A stretch of 64,000 bases of DNA, from NCBI RefSeq assembly GCF_012927405.1, contig NZ_JABBGM010000006.1:124001-188000 (forward strand), read 5' to 3'. Source of the stretch: Novosphingobium olei (GTDB taxonomy: Bacteria; Pseudomonadota; Alphaproteobacteria; Sphingomonadales; Sphingomonadaceae). Under the pieces are notes generated by a model. It searched no databases. It saw only the letters and a list, made by a program, of their open reading frames with translations, and had not been told where the DNA came from. Made by a program: the position numbers and the translations under genes. Shown here piece after piece: positions 51,679 through 60,813 of the stretch (positions are counted from its first letter, which is position 1; the number at the start of each line of letters is the position of its first letter).

Positions 51679-52632
51679 TCATTTGAGGGAAGATTGTTCG
51701 GTTTCCTCGTTACTTTCCGATGAATCCTGCGAACCGTAGCGGAACGCCGAAGTGAAGCCGGGACCGCCCCTGCGCGTCTGAAGCCAAGAGACATCACCGC
51801 CGTAGACGATCGTTACGCCGGGCGCTGCGGTCGCCAGTTGTGCAAGGCCCTTGAGATGCCCGATCACCGCATCGCGATCTTCGCCGCCCTGCCAGCTCGA
51901 AGCGAGTCGCGAACGGGGGCGTATCCAGCTGACGTTGCGCTGCATGGTCGCGGTATCGCCGACAAACAGGTATTCGCGGCCACTCGCAAGCTTCACGTAG
52001 ATGAACTGCGAGCCCACTGAATGGCCGGGCGCCGGGATGAAGACGATGCCGGGCGCGATTGCCTCTGCCTGGTCTGAGGACACGATCTGCGTTCCGCCGC
52101 TCGCCACGCCTGAGCGCATGTGTTCCATAACGTCGGCCTGACGGCGACTGACGATGACCTTCGGAGCGAGGGAATCGAACGCATCGGATGCAATGAACGC
52201 CCCCACGAAATCCGGATGTTCGTGCGTGAACAAGATCCGCTTGGCATCGCGCATCCAACGATCGACGGCGCTCCTTGCACGGTCGTCGAACTGGTCGAAG
52301 TTGACGTCAGCCGCCTGGGCCCGCGTCGGTCCGACGTCGATCACCGTGTCGCCCCCCGGGGTGACGAGGCGGTAGGCATCCTTCGCCACCGTGTGCGTCT
52401 GCAGACCACCGCCTGCCACAAGCAAAGTTCCCGGCATGCGCCGCACCGCCAGTGGCGCGTACTCGATCGAAACTGGTCGTTGCCCAGGAATCTGGTCGGC
52501 CAGCTTGCGTATTGCGGCAATGTCGATTGGCCTCGCCGGAACGCTTCCCGTCCGCGCGTCGAGCAGGAGCCAGTAATAAGGAACCGCCACGATTACGATG
52601 ATCGCGATGAAAATCCGGGAGAACAATCCCAC
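51679..52632 (-). CDS. Membrane-anchored MBL-fold metallo-hydrolase
   Basis: A metallo-beta-lactamase-fold protein of 317 residues with an N-terminal membrane anchor or uncleaved signal (LFSRIFIAIIVIVAVPYYWLLL). The metal site motif is THEHPDFVG (HxHxD in the form HEHPD), a second His is in PAPGHSVGSQFIYV, and the Asp bridging ligand is in YLFVGDTATM. A last His ligand is not obvious near the C-terminus, where GHLKGLAQL is a candidate. The start is GTG at 52632, 12 bases after the murI stop, so it is likely cotranscribed with murI. The substrate is unknown; many such proteins are hydrolases for lactones or nucleotides. Confidence 0.8.
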   Translation of the reverse strand: MGLFSRIFIAIIVIVAVPYYWLLLDARTGSVPARPIDIAAIRKLADQIPGQRPVSIEYAPLAVRRMPGTLLVAGGGLQTHTVAKDAYRLVTPGGDTVIDVGPTRAQAADVNFDQFDDRARSAVDRWMRDAKRILFTHEHPDFVGAFIASDAFDSLAPKVIVSRRQADVMEHMRSGVASGGTQIVSSDQAEAIAPGIVFIPAPGHSVGSQFIYVKLASGREYLFVGDTATMQRNVSWIRPRSRLASSWQGGEDRDAVIGHLKGLAQLATAAPGVTIVYGGDVSWLQTRRGGPGFTSAFRYGSQDSSESNEETEQSSLK

Positions 52633-52644
52633 CTCGCCCGTGCT

Positions 52645-53499
52645 TCAGAAGATCGCGCTGCGCAAAAGCCGTTGCGCTTCGAGCGCCGGTTTCAGCCGCG
52701 CCAGTTCCGGTTCGTCGCGGGTGAACATGGCAATATCGTCGCCCTGCCTCTGCCACCCCTGGCCCTGGGTCAGGAAAGCGATCCGGCGAGCGATGCCGTC
52801 CGATCCGTCAATAAAGCGAACGTCGCTGCCGAATGCCTCACCCAGCTCCTCGGCGACGAGCGGGAAATGCGTGCATGCAAGCACAACGGTATCGATCCGA
52901 TCGCCGCCGGGCATGGTGCGTAACGCGGCGGCGGCCCGTCGGTAGACATCCTTGTCGACATGTTCGCCGCGCAGCTTTCGCTCGGCTGCTGCGACCAATT
53001 CGGGCGCGCCGTGCCGAAGCAGCACCTTGTCTGCCGCAAATTCTGCCTCCAGCCTGTCGACATAGCCTTGGCGGATGGTTGCTGCCGTGCCGAGCAGCCC
53101 GATCACGCCGGTTTGTGTCATCGCCGCTGCGGGCTTGATCGCGGGGACGGTGCCGACGATCGGAACTTCCAAAACTTCGCGCACAGAAGCGAGCGCGATT
53201 GTTGAGGCCGTGTTGCAGGCGATGCAGACCAGACGCGGACGAAACCGCTCCGTCATCCTGCCTAGCAGGCCCGAAACCCGCGCTGCGATCTGCGCTTCGT
53301 TCTTGTCCCCATAGGGCAGGCCGGCGTTGTCGGCGACGTAGATCACCGGTGCATCGGGCAGCAGCGCGCGCACCTTGGCAAGGACGCTAAGCCCGCCGAC
53401 ACCCGAATCGAACAGCAGCAGCGGGGCCGTCGGATCGACGCCCGGCGGGGCGGCAACCGCCATTTCGGATGCAACTCGATCCATGATTCCTGCGCTCAT
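52645..53499 (-). CDS. murI: Glutamate racemase
   Basis: MurI makes D-glutamate for peptidoglycan without a cofactor. The two catalytic cysteines are in CIACNTASTIAL and VVLACTHFPLVAEEL; the N-terminal LLFDSGVGGLSVLAKV and YVADNAGLPYGDKNE are typical. The 284-residue length includes a slightly extended N-terminus (MSAGIMDRVASEMAVAAPPG); a start at one of the internal ATGs (MDRVASEM or MAVAAPPG) is possible. An MBL hydrolase gene follows 12 bases downstream. It is divergent from plsY, 80 bases away. Confidence 0.94.
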   Translation of the reverse strand: MSAGIMDRVASEMAVAAPPGVDPTAPLLLFDSGVGGLSVLAKVRALLPDAPVIYVADNAGLPYGDKNEAQIAARVSGLLGRMTERFRPRLVCIACNTASTIALASVREVLEVPIVGTVPAIKPAAAMTQTGVIGLLGTAATIRQGYVDRLEAEFAADKVLLRHGAPELVAAAERKLRGEHVDKDVYRRAAAALRTMPGGDRIDTVVLACTHFPLVAEELGEAFGSDVRFIDGSDGIARRIAFLTQGQGWQRQGDDIAMFTRDEPELARLKPALEAQRLLRSAIF

Positions 53500-53579
53500 C
53501 GCGTCGTTCTATCGGCACTGTCGGCAAAAAGGAAAGGCGCCCTCTCCCTTTTGTTGATCAGCGACGATATGAGGCCGGG

Positions 53580-54176
53580 GTGGAACAGGTTTTTGCTCTC
53601 GCTCTCGGCTACTTCCTCGGCTCTGTGCCGTTCGGCCTCATCCTCACCGGCCTTACCGGAGCAGGCGATCTTCGCGCCATCGGCTCGGGCAATATCGGCG
53701 CAACAAACGTGCTGCGTACCGGGCGCAAGGGCATTGCTGCGGCGACCTTGCTGCTCGACATGGGCAAGGGGCTTCTTGCCGTGGAACTGGCGCGCCGCTT
53801 CTGGCCCGGGGACGAGGCTTTGGCCGCGCTTGGCGCGGTGCTGGGGCATTGCTTCCCGCTATGGCTGAAGTTCAAGGGCGGCAAGGGCGTTGCGACGACG
53901 ATGGGCGTCTCCCTCGGCCTCGCATGGCCGATCGGGCTCGCCTATGCGGTCGTCTGGCTCGGGATGCTCGCCATCACGCGCATTTCCTCGGTGGGCGGGC
54001 TCAGCGCGGCGATTGCAGCGCCGATCGCCGCGGCAGTGTTGGGATACCAGGAGTATGCGCTGGTGCTTGCGGCGATCGCCCTGCTCGTGGTTTTCCTCCA
54101 CCGCGCCAACATCGCCCGTCTGAGGGCAGGAACCGAGCCGAAGATCGGCGGCAGCAAGTCGGCCGATCGCGGATGA
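53580..54176 (+). CDS. plsY: Glycerol-3-phosphate acyltransferase (acyl-phosphate type)
   Basis: PlsY transfers an acyl group from acyl-phosphate to glycerol-3-phosphate to begin phospholipid synthesis. It is a 198-residue protein with about five membrane helices. The three cytoplasmic motifs are recognisable: SVPFGLILTGLTG, then GSGNIGATNVLRTG, and KFKGGKGVATTMGV (phosphate and substrate binding). GTG at 53580 is the start with gaggccggg as weak SD. It overlaps dprA by four bases (ATGA), and the plsY-dprA-topA order is conserved in alphaproteobacteria. Confidence 0.94.
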   Translation: MEQVFALALGYFLGSVPFGLILTGLTGAGDLRAIGSGNIGATNVLRTGRKGIAAATLLLDMGKGLLAVELARRFWPGDEALAALGAVLGHCFPLWLKFKGGKGVATTMGVSLGLAWPIGLAYAVVWLGMLAITRISSVGGLSAAIAAPIAAAVLGYQEYALVLAAIALLVVFLHRANIARLRAGTEPKIGGSKSADRG

Positions 54177-55285
54177 GCGGTGAGGGAGCGGTCTTGACGC
54201 GCGACGAAGCCTTCGCCCGCATCCGCCTGCTCCGCTCGCCCAACGTAGGCCCTGTCAGCTACGCCCAGCTGCTTCGCCGCTTCGGCACAGCGGCCGAAGC
54301 CCTTGCGGCATTGCCTGACCTGATCGGTCGCGGCGGTAAGCCCTATCAGCCGGCGGCCGTCACCAAGATTGAGGACGAGATTGCCGCGGTCCGCAGGCTC
54401 GGCGCGCGCTATCTGTTCCACGACATGCCGGGCTACCCCGCGGCGCTGTGCGAACTCGAAAGCCCGCCGCCGATCCTGACCGTGCGGGGCGATGGTGCCT
54501 TGTTGGATCGGCCCTCGGTTGCGATCGTCGGGGCCCGCAATGCCACTGCCGGCGCCGTAAAGCTTGCCCGCCAGTTTGCGACCGCCCTTGCCGAGGCGGG
54601 CTATGCGGTGGTTTCCGGTCTTGCCCGCGGCATCGACAGCGCCGCCCATACCGGTGCCCTTGCCGGAATGGCGCAAGGGGGCGGAACGGTGGGCGTGATC
54701 GCGAGCGGGCTCGACATCACCTATCCGCCCGAGAACACGGCCTTGCAGGAAGAGGTGGCGACGCGTGGCCTGCTCATAGCCGAAATGCCGCCCGGCACCG
54801 AGCCGCTCGCTCGGCACTTCCCATGGCGCAACCGGATCATCGCGGGTTTGGCCACAGGTACGCTGGTGGTCGAAGCGGCCCCGAAGTCAGGCTCGCTGAT
54901 CACAGCGCGGCTCGCCGCCGAAGCTGGGCGGGAGGTCATGGCCATCCCAGGCTCGCCGCTCGACAGCCGTTCGCAGGGCTGCAACCAGTTGATCCGCGAA
55001 GGTGCGGTGCTTGTGCAGACGCCCGAAGACGTGGTGGAACTGCTGCTCGGCTTCACCGGCAAGCCACGCTCGACCTTCCGCGAAGAGGCATCCTTGCCGT
55101 TTGCCGAGGTCGAGGAGATCGAAAGCGCCGATATCGCCGGCCTCTTGAGTGCGGCCCCCGTCGCGGTGGACGAAGTCGTCCGGCAAAGCGGGGCAAGCGC
55201 TGGTGCGGTTCAGATGGCGCTGATCGAGCTGGAACTGGCTGGCCGGTTGGTTCGGCACGCGGGTGGCCGCGTATCGGTTTCGTGA
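54173..55285 (+). CDS. dprA: DNA-processing protein DprA
   Basis: DprA binds incoming single-stranded DNA and loads RecA during natural transformation. The Rossmann-like core contains VAIVGARNATAGAVKLA, VVSGLARGIDSAAHTGAL (about residues 143-160) and AMPGSPLDSRSQGCNQLI-like sequence near 260; the N-terminal helix-hairpin-helix-like part is LLRSPNVGPVSYAQLLRRFG, and a C-terminal winged-helix domain follows (VDEVVRQSGASAGAVQMALIELELAG). The ATG at 54173 overlaps the plsY stop; the frame open further upstream is a shadow of plsY. Length is 370 residues. The presence of dprA alone does not show competence. Confidence 0.94.
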   Translation: MSGEGAVLTRDEAFARIRLLRSPNVGPVSYAQLLRRFGTAAEALAALPDLIGRGGKPYQPAAVTKIEDEIAAVRRLGARYLFHDMPGYPAALCELESPPPILTVRGDGALLDRPSVAIVGARNATAGAVKLARQFATALAEAGYAVVSGLARGIDSAAHTGALAGMAQGGGTVGVIASGLDITYPPENTALQEEVATRGLLIAEMPPGTEPLARHFPWRNRIIAGLATGTLVVEAAPKSGSLITARLAAEAGREVMAIPGSPLDSRSQGCNQLIREGAVLVQTPEDVVELLLGFTGKPRSTFREEASLPFAEVEEIESADIAGLLSAAPVAVDEVVRQSGASAGAVQMALIELELAGRLVRHAGGRVSVS

Positions 55286-55313
55286 CTTGATGCGCATATC
55301 GAGGGGAGGCAGC

Positions 55314-55700
55314 ATGGAAGCAGCGGCGGGGCAGACGCGACTGGCGCGCAGAATCTTCCGGGGTGCGGCGATCTGGGGCTTCATCGTCCTGCCGCCACTC
55401 TATCTCGTGCCGCTCCCCGTGCTGGGGGCTGAAACTTATCTCGGCTTCGTGGGATGCGCGCTCGTGTTCCAGGCCGTGTTCTGGATCATTGGCGGAAATC
55501 CGGTTCGCTACCGCGCGCTCATGCTCCCGGCGATCTTCGAGAAGCTGGTGTTCGGCGTGCCTGCGCTTGTTCTGTTCGCGCAAGGTCGCGTGCTGCCGAT
55601 TGTCGCCTTCTTTGCGTCAGTCGATCTGTTGCTTGCCATCCTGTTCGTGGTCGCCCGTCGGGTGACGCCGGCATTGCCGGGTATCGACGAGACGGGTTGA
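55314..55700 (+). CDS. Small four-helix membrane protein of unknown function
   Basis: A 128-residue protein with four hydrophobic segments: IWGFIVLPPLYLVPLPVLG, YLGFVGCALVFQAVFWIIGG, LMLPAIFEKLVFGVPALVLF and LPIVAFFASVDLLLAILFVVA. The ATG at 55314 is chosen because ggggagg precedes it by about 8 bases; a GTG at 55263 would overlap dprA. The middle segment (NPVRYRALMLPAIFEKL) carries Arg, Glu and Lys between helices. Its general design resembles small conserved membrane proteins with no known activity. It sits between dprA and topA, probably as a passenger of the same operon. Confidence 0.72.
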   Translation: MEAAAGQTRLARRIFRGAAIWGFIVLPPLYLVPLPVLGAETYLGFVGCALVFQAVFWIIGGNPVRYRALMLPAIFEKLVFGVPALVLFAQGRVLPIVAFFASVDLLLAILFVVARRVTPALPGIDETG

Positions 55701-55766
55701 CGGGAAGGGCTCACGGTCCCCACCCTCGCGCGTACGCATACGTGTAAGGGTTATAGTTTCATCGCC

Positions 55767-58355
55767 ATGCAGCTTGTCATCGTTGAATCCCCGGCCAAGG
55801 CCAAGACCATCGAGAAGTATCTCGGCCCCGGTTTCCAGGTCCTCGCATCCTACGGTCATATCCGTGATCTTCCCGTCAAGGACGGCTCGGTCCGCCCGGA
55901 CGAGGACTTCGCGATGGACTGGGAACTCTATGGCGACAAGCAGGCCCGGGTGAAGGCGATCACCGATGCGGCCAAGCAGGCAGACCGCCTGATCCTCGCC
56001 ACCGACCCTGATCGTGAAGGCGAGGCTATTTCTTGGCACGTCAAGGAGTTGCTTGGAAAACGTCGCGCACTCCCGAAAGAAGTCGAGCGGGTCACGTTCA
56101 ACGCGATCACCAAGCAGGCGGTGACAGATGCGATGAAGAAGCCGCGTGAGCTCGATCAGGATCTGATCGATGCCTATCTCGCACGGCGCGCGCTCGATTA
56201 CCTTTTCGGCTTCACGCTTTCGCCCGTGCTGTGGCGCAAGCTGCCTGGCGCCAAGTCGGCCGGACGTGTGCAGTCGGTGGCGCTGCGCCTGATCGTCGAG
56301 CGCGAGCGAGAGATCGAGGCCTTCACCGCGCAGGAGTACTGGTCGGTCGTCGCAAAGATGGAGAAGGGAGGGACCGAGTTCCTCGCACGGCTTGTGAAGT
56401 TCGAGGGGCAAAAGCTGGAAAGGCTTTCGCTTGGTGAAGAAGGCATCGCCTTGCGCGCCAAGGCGGTGGTCGAGGCCGCGACGTTCCGAGTCGAGGATGT
56501 CGAGACCCGTCCGACCCGCCGCAATCCGTCGCCGCCGTTCACCACCTCGACTCTCCAGCAGGAGGCGGCGCGCAAGCTCGGTTTTTCCGCCAGCCATACC
56601 ATGCGCGTGGCTCAGACGCTGTATGAAGCTGGCGCCATCACCTACATGCGAACCGACGGCGTGCAGATGGACCCGAGCGCGATCTCGGCCGCGCGCAAGG
56701 CGATCAGCGATCGCTATGACGGGCATTACCTCCCCGAAAAGCCCCGTCATTACGAGACGAAGGCCAAAAATGCTCAGGAAGCACATGAAGCTATCCGCCC
56801 GACCGATTTCGGCAAGGACCGGCACGGTGCGGGGGACGAGGCACGGCTCTATGACCTGATCTACAAGCGCGCCATGGCGAGCCAGATGGCTTCGGCCAGC
56901 CTCGAGCGGACCACCGTCACTTTGCGCGAGGGCACCGGCAAGCACGAGCTGCGCGCCACCGGCCAGGTCGTCAAGTTTCCCGGCTTCCTCGCAGTCTACG
57001 AGGAAGGGCGTGACCAGAAGGCGGATGCCGATGATGACGAGAGCGGCCTGCTGCCTGCGATGGCCGCAGGTGACACGCCGGCGAAGCGCGGTGTCGAGGC
57101 GAGCCAGCACTTCACCCAGCCGCCGCCGCGCTATTCGGAAGCAAGCCTCGTCAAGCGGCTCGAAGAGCTCGGCATCGGTCGCCCGTCGACTTACGCCGCT
57201 ACGCTGCAGGTGCTCAAGGACCGGAACTATGTCCGCACCGAGAAGAACCGCTTCTTCGCCGAAGAGAGCGGGCGGCTGCTGACGGCCTTCCTCGAACGCT
57301 TCTTCGATCGCTACGTCGCCTACCAGTTCACCGCCGGGATGGAGGACGAACTGGACGACGTTTCGGGCGGGCGTGCCGCCTGGAAGAAGGTGCTCGAAGC
57401 GTTCTGGCGCGACTTCAAGCCGAAGTCCGACGAAGTGATGGAGAAGAAGCCGAGCGAGGTGACCGCCGAACTCGACACGTTCCTCGAAGACTATCTGTTC
57501 CCGCCCAAGGCCGACGGCAGCGATCCGCGCCTGTGCCCCAAGTGCCAGGAGGGGCGCCTTGCACTCCGTGGCGGAAAATATGGCGCTTTTGTCGCCTGTT
57601 CGAACTATCCGGAATGCAAGTTCACGCGCAAGTTTGCCCAGCCCGGCGGCGCCGAGGACGGGGGAGAAGACGCGGGCCTTGGCAAGGATCCGGAAAGCGG
57701 GCTCGAGGTCACGCGGCGCGCCGGACGTTTTGGCCCTTACATCCAGCTTGGCGAAGGCAAGGAGGCCAAGCGCGCCTCCATTCCCAAGGACATCGGTGAA
57801 CTGGACCTGGAATGGGCGCTGAAGCTTCTGTCGTTGCCGCGCGAGATTGGTCCGCATCCTGAAAGCGGAAAGCCGATCACCGCCAGCATCGGGCGTTACG
57901 GGCCTTACCTCGCCCATGATGGCAAGTATGCGCGGCTGAAATCGACCGCCGAGGTGTTCGAAACGGGCATGAATGCCGCCGTCGTCAAGCTGGCCGAGGC
58001 GGCGGCGGGCGGTCGCCCGGCCCGCGGTGCCGCAGCCGAGCCGCTCAAGCTTTTCGGCCCGCATCCCACTTCCGGCGGCGAAATCAAGCTGATGGCGGGG
58101 CGCTATGGGCCTTACGTGACCGACGGCACGACCAATGCGACCCTGCCGCGCGACAAGCAGCCCGAGGCACTCACGCCCGAAGAAGCGATTGCGCTGATCG
58201 ACGCGCGCGCCGCCAAGGGACCTGCGAAGGGCAAGAAGAAAGCGCCCGCCAAGAAGGCTGTGGCCAAGGATGGCGCCGAAAAGAAGGCTGCGCCCAAGAA
58301 GAAGGCGGCAGCGAAAGCAAAGGCTCCGGCAAAGACGAAGAGCAAGGAAGACTAG
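55767..58355 (+). CDS. topA: DNA topoisomerase I
   Basis: Type IA topoisomerase that relaxes negative supercoils. The TOPRIM domain is at the N-terminus (VIVESPAKAKTIEKYLGPG, then ILATDPDREGEAISWHV with the metal-binding acids). The active-site Tyr is about residue 293 in AITYMRTDGVQMD. One Cys4 zinc ribbon follows (CPKCQEGRLALRGGKYGAFVACSNYPECKF), then topoisomerase C-terminal repeats with RYGPYLAHDG and RYGPYVTDG. The tail is a long Lys/Ala-rich stretch (GKKKAPAKKAVAK and similar), common in sphingomonads and likely DNA-binding. Length is 862 residues. It is convergent with the glycosyltransferase, whose stop lies 30 bases away. Confidence 0.96.
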   Translation: MQLVIVESPAKAKTIEKYLGPGFQVLASYGHIRDLPVKDGSVRPDEDFAMDWELYGDKQARVKAITDAAKQADRLILATDPDREGEAISWHVKELLGKRRALPKEVERVTFNAITKQAVTDAMKKPRELDQDLIDAYLARRALDYLFGFTLSPVLWRKLPGAKSAGRVQSVALRLIVEREREIEAFTAQEYWSVVAKMEKGGTEFLARLVKFEGQKLERLSLGEEGIALRAKAVVEAATFRVEDVETRPTRRNPSPPFTTSTLQQEAARKLGFSASHTMRVAQTLYEAGAITYMRTDGVQMDPSAISAARKAISDRYDGHYLPEKPRHYETKAKNAQEAHEAIRPTDFGKDRHGAGDEARLYDLIYKRAMASQMASASLERTTVTLREGTGKHELRATGQVVKFPGFLAVYEEGRDQKADADDDESGLLPAMAAGDTPAKRGVEASQHFTQPPPRYSEASLVKRLEELGIGRPSTYAATLQVLKDRNYVRTEKNRFFAEESGRLLTAFLERFFDRYVAYQFTAGMEDELDDVSGGRAAWKKVLEAFWRDFKPKSDEVMEKKPSEVTAELDTFLEDYLFPPKADGSDPRLCPKCQEGRLALRGGKYGAFVACSNYPECKFTRKFAQPGGAEDGGEDAGLGKDPESGLEVTRRAGRFGPYIQLGEGKEAKRASIPKDIGELDLEWALKLLSLPREIGPHPESGKPITASIGRYGPYLAHDGKYARLKSTAEVFETGMNAAVVKLAEAAAGGRPARGAAAEPLKLFGPHPTSGGEIKLMAGRYGPYVTDGTTNATLPRDKQPEALTPEEAIALIDARAAKGPAKGKKKAPAKKAVAKDGAEKKAAPKKKAAAKAKAPAKTKSKED

Positions 58356-58384
58356 GGGCGTGTTAGAGCGCGGCGGGCGTCACG

Positions 58385-59926
58385 TTACGTCCGCCGGCGC
58401 CGCCACAATCCATATTGATGGGTCCCCATCCTGACGCTGGCGTAGCGCTCGTAGCCACGCTGCAGGAAATCGGTGACGATGGCCCGCGTCTCCCAGTTCG
58501 GCAGGTAGAAAGGCCACCATTCCGCCGTGACCACCACGTCGGGCTGCGTCATCATGATCCGTGCAACCTCCAGATTGGGGTCGACGTCGAGCGCCTTGGC
58601 TTCGGTCCAGGTGTTGAGATGGTTAGGGAAAGCGTAGCGGCTCGGCAGGCAGCTGTTGGCCATGCGGTAGAAGGCCGGCTCCCCGTCAAACACGAATGCG
58701 CAGCCGCCACGAAGCTCGCCATCGATCGCGGTGGCGATGGTTTCGGCCTGTTCGCGCGTGCCATGGCGGCGGATGTTGTCCACGATCACCACGACGCAGG
58801 CGATCAGGCCGAAGCCCAGCATCGCGATCGACCAGCGGCGTCCGCGCACGCTCGCCAGCGACAAGGAGGGCGCCGCCAGCACGCAGAGCGGGACCAAAAC
58901 CGGCGTTAAGTAATGATCGTACCACGATCCGAACGCCAGGAACGCAGCGAAGGATAAGGCCCCCCACCAGCGCAGCAGCTTCAGCGCATCGCTGTCGGCC
59001 ACTTGCGTCCGGGCCGCTATGCCGAGTGCGATCCAGAATGGCGTCAGCGCAAGCATCTCGCTTGCCAGGCGGTTCCACGAAGCCATGCCGTCGGCGCGCC
59101 GCAGCATGATCGAGAACACGTTGCTCTGCAGGAACAGCTCGGCATGGCCGAAGGCGGCATAGGCGGCAAAGACGGCGAGCGTTGGCGCAAGGGCAAGGCT
59201 GCACCAAGCAAGCCCGTGCCGCAGCAGGCGCTCGGTGGGCATCCGCATCGCATGGCCGCGCAGAAGCAGCGCCAAACCGAACCCAGCGCCTTCGAACACG
59301 ACCGTGTACTTGATCTGGATGGCAAGGCCGATCAGCGCCATGGCCTTGGCGCCGTTGATCAGCAGCGGCGTTGAAGACTGCGATCGCCAGGCCTGCAATG
59401 TGTAGACGGCCGCCAGCGCGACGAGCAGGTTGTAGAAAACCGGCGCCTGCCCGATGCCGTAGCAGAAAACCGGCATGAACAGCACGTAGGCAAGCCCGGC
59501 GAGCCTTGCCGAAGCGGGACCTGCGATCTGCTGCGCCAGACGCTCGATCACCAAAGCGGTGCCGGAACAGGCGGCTATCCCGCACAGCTGGTATGTCAGC
59601 ACCCCGTCGCCGGGGAACAGGAGGAACAGGCGGTAGAGCAGAAACAGGCCTGGCGGCTTGCGATCCCAGATGTCGATGAACGGCACCGCGCCCTCGCGCA
59701 TGTGGTGCGCGACCAGCAGGTAGAATTCTTCGTCTACATGCAGGACAGGGTTGCCGAGCTGGACGAAGTGGACGGCCAGTGCGACGCCGAGATAAAGGGC
59801 CGCCGAAACGAGCGTCCAGGGCACCGCGCCCGTCCGGATCGAGGATGGCAGCGAAAGGGGAGGGGTAACGCTTTCCGCAGGGGCAAGGCGCAGAACCGCA
59901 GCAGCGCTGCGGTGGTGATCTGACAT
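58385..59926 (-). CDS. Polytopic GT-C-type glycosyltransferase (family 39-like)
   Basis: A large membrane protein with about ten hydrophobic segments and a C-terminal periplasmic part of about 110 residues. The acidic motif in the first loop, HVDEEFYLLVAHHM, and the following WDRKPPGLFLLYRL resemble the D-E loop and its neighbours in GT-C enzymes such as ArnT, PMT and family 39/83 transferases that use polyprenyl-phosphate sugars. The ATG at 59926 follows ggag by about 7 bases and gives 513 residues; a TTG three bases upstream is not needed. No polysaccharide genes are near, so the sugar donor and acceptor are unknown. It is convergent with topA. Confidence 0.7.
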   Translation of the reverse strand: MSDHHRSAAAVLRLAPAESVTPPLSLPSSIRTGAVPWTLVSAALYLGVALAVHFVQLGNPVLHVDEEFYLLVAHHMREGAVPFIDIWDRKPPGLFLLYRLFLLFPGDGVLTYQLCGIAACSGTALVIERLAQQIAGPASARLAGLAYVLFMPVFCYGIGQAPVFYNLLVALAAVYTLQAWRSQSSTPLLINGAKAMALIGLAIQIKYTVVFEGAGFGLALLLRGHAMRMPTERLLRHGLAWCSLALAPTLAVFAAYAAFGHAELFLQSNVFSIMLRRADGMASWNRLASEMLALTPFWIALGIAARTQVADSDALKLLRWWGALSFAAFLAFGSWYDHYLTPVLVPLCVLAAPSLSLASVRGRRWSIAMLGFGLIACVVVIVDNIRRHGTREQAETIATAIDGELRGGCAFVFDGEPAFYRMANSCLPSRYAFPNHLNTWTEAKALDVDPNLEVARIMMTQPDVVVTAEWWPFYLPNWETRAIVTDFLQRGYERYASVRMGTHQYGLWRRRRT

Positions 59927-59998
59927 CAAGTCGCTCCATCGGCCGTCGTACGCGGCTTCCGGGACAACTAACGTCGGATCTGGCTTATCCCTTCGCGG

Positions 59999-60766
59999 CT
60001 ATGCGATGGAACGTGCGACAGTCTCGAGCTCCTCCTGCGGCACGAGGATGGCGCCACCGCGCGGTCGGTCGAGATCGAGGATGGTCACGAAGGCGCTCGA
60101 CAGCAGCGCGAAGAAGATCGCGGAGGCCAGCAGATGCCGCTTGCCGGTGCCGGCAAGAGTGTAGCCGAGCATCGTCGCGCCGGCACAGCAGTAGAGCGCC
60201 AGAAGGAGCAGCACTTCGGCGGGAAGCCGCGCCTTGCGCGCCGCATGGCGCGCCGTGGCGACGTCGCACATATCATTGTAGGCCTGCGTCAGCGATGGCC
60301 CGCGCGTGTCGGGTGGCATTGATCGCAGCGTCGCGAACAGTCGCTTGCCGAACCCGTCGCACTGCAGGGCAGCCTCACGCGCCGCCTTTTCCCACCGCGT
60401 ATCGTCGTCGATCAGCCCCGATTGCGCGCGCGCCCGGGCATAGGTCGCCAGCGGTGTCAGCAGTGCGGCTCGCTGTGCTTCATCGAGCAGGCTCAGCCGG
60501 CTTGCCATCGTGCTGATCGCGTTGGCTTCGCTGGTCACCAACTCGCGGCGCGTTTCGTAACGGCCAATGGCGAGGCTGAAACCGAAGGCCATCAGCAACG
60601 CCAGCAGCCCGAAAACGCCTGACAGGACGTAGCTTTCGTCGTTCGTCGACGTGTCCGGACGCCCCCGCAACAGCACGCCATGAAGCACGGAGCCCAGGCC
60701 ATAGCTGCCGATCATGGCGAGCAGCAGGCCAGATCCGACCAGCATCAAAGGCGCATCGTCCATCAT
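59999..60766 (-). CDS. DUF4239 (bestrophin-like) membrane protein
   Basis: A 255-residue membrane protein of the DUF4239 family. Two N-terminal helices (LMLVGSGLLLAMIGSYGLGSVLHGV and YVLSGVFGLLALLMAFGFSLAIG) frame a short loop. A long soluble helical region with ETRRELVTSEANAISTMASRLSLL, the family hallmark, comes next, followed by two C-terminal helices (VLLLLALYCCAGATMLGYTLAG and LLASAIFFALLSSAFVTILDLDRP). DRPRGGAI near the C-terminus is conserved in the family. The function is unknown; a channel role is inferred only from weak bestrophin resemblance. Two start codons (60766 and 60763) are adjacent; gggagg lies upstream. It is close after the SGNH hydrolase gene. Confidence 0.75.
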   Translation of the reverse strand: MMDDAPLMLVGSGLLLAMIGSYGLGSVLHGVLLRGRPDTSTNDESYVLSGVFGLLALLMAFGFSLAIGRYETRRELVTSEANAISTMASRLSLLDEAQRAALLTPLATYARARAQSGLIDDDTRWEKAAREAALQCDGFGKRLFATLRSMPPDTRGPSLTQAYNDMCDVATARHAARKARLPAEVLLLLALYCCAGATMLGYTLAGTGKRHLLASAIFFALLSSAFVTILDLDRPRGGAILVPQEELETVARSIA

Positions 60767-60813
60767 TTCCCCATGCCTCCCGACAGAGGAAATGCGGCAC
60801 CCCGCCGCGAGCG

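Noticed and set aside
55617..58064. 815-residue open frame on the minus strand
   Set aside because: Antisense shadow of topA, whose motifs are all intact on the plus strand.
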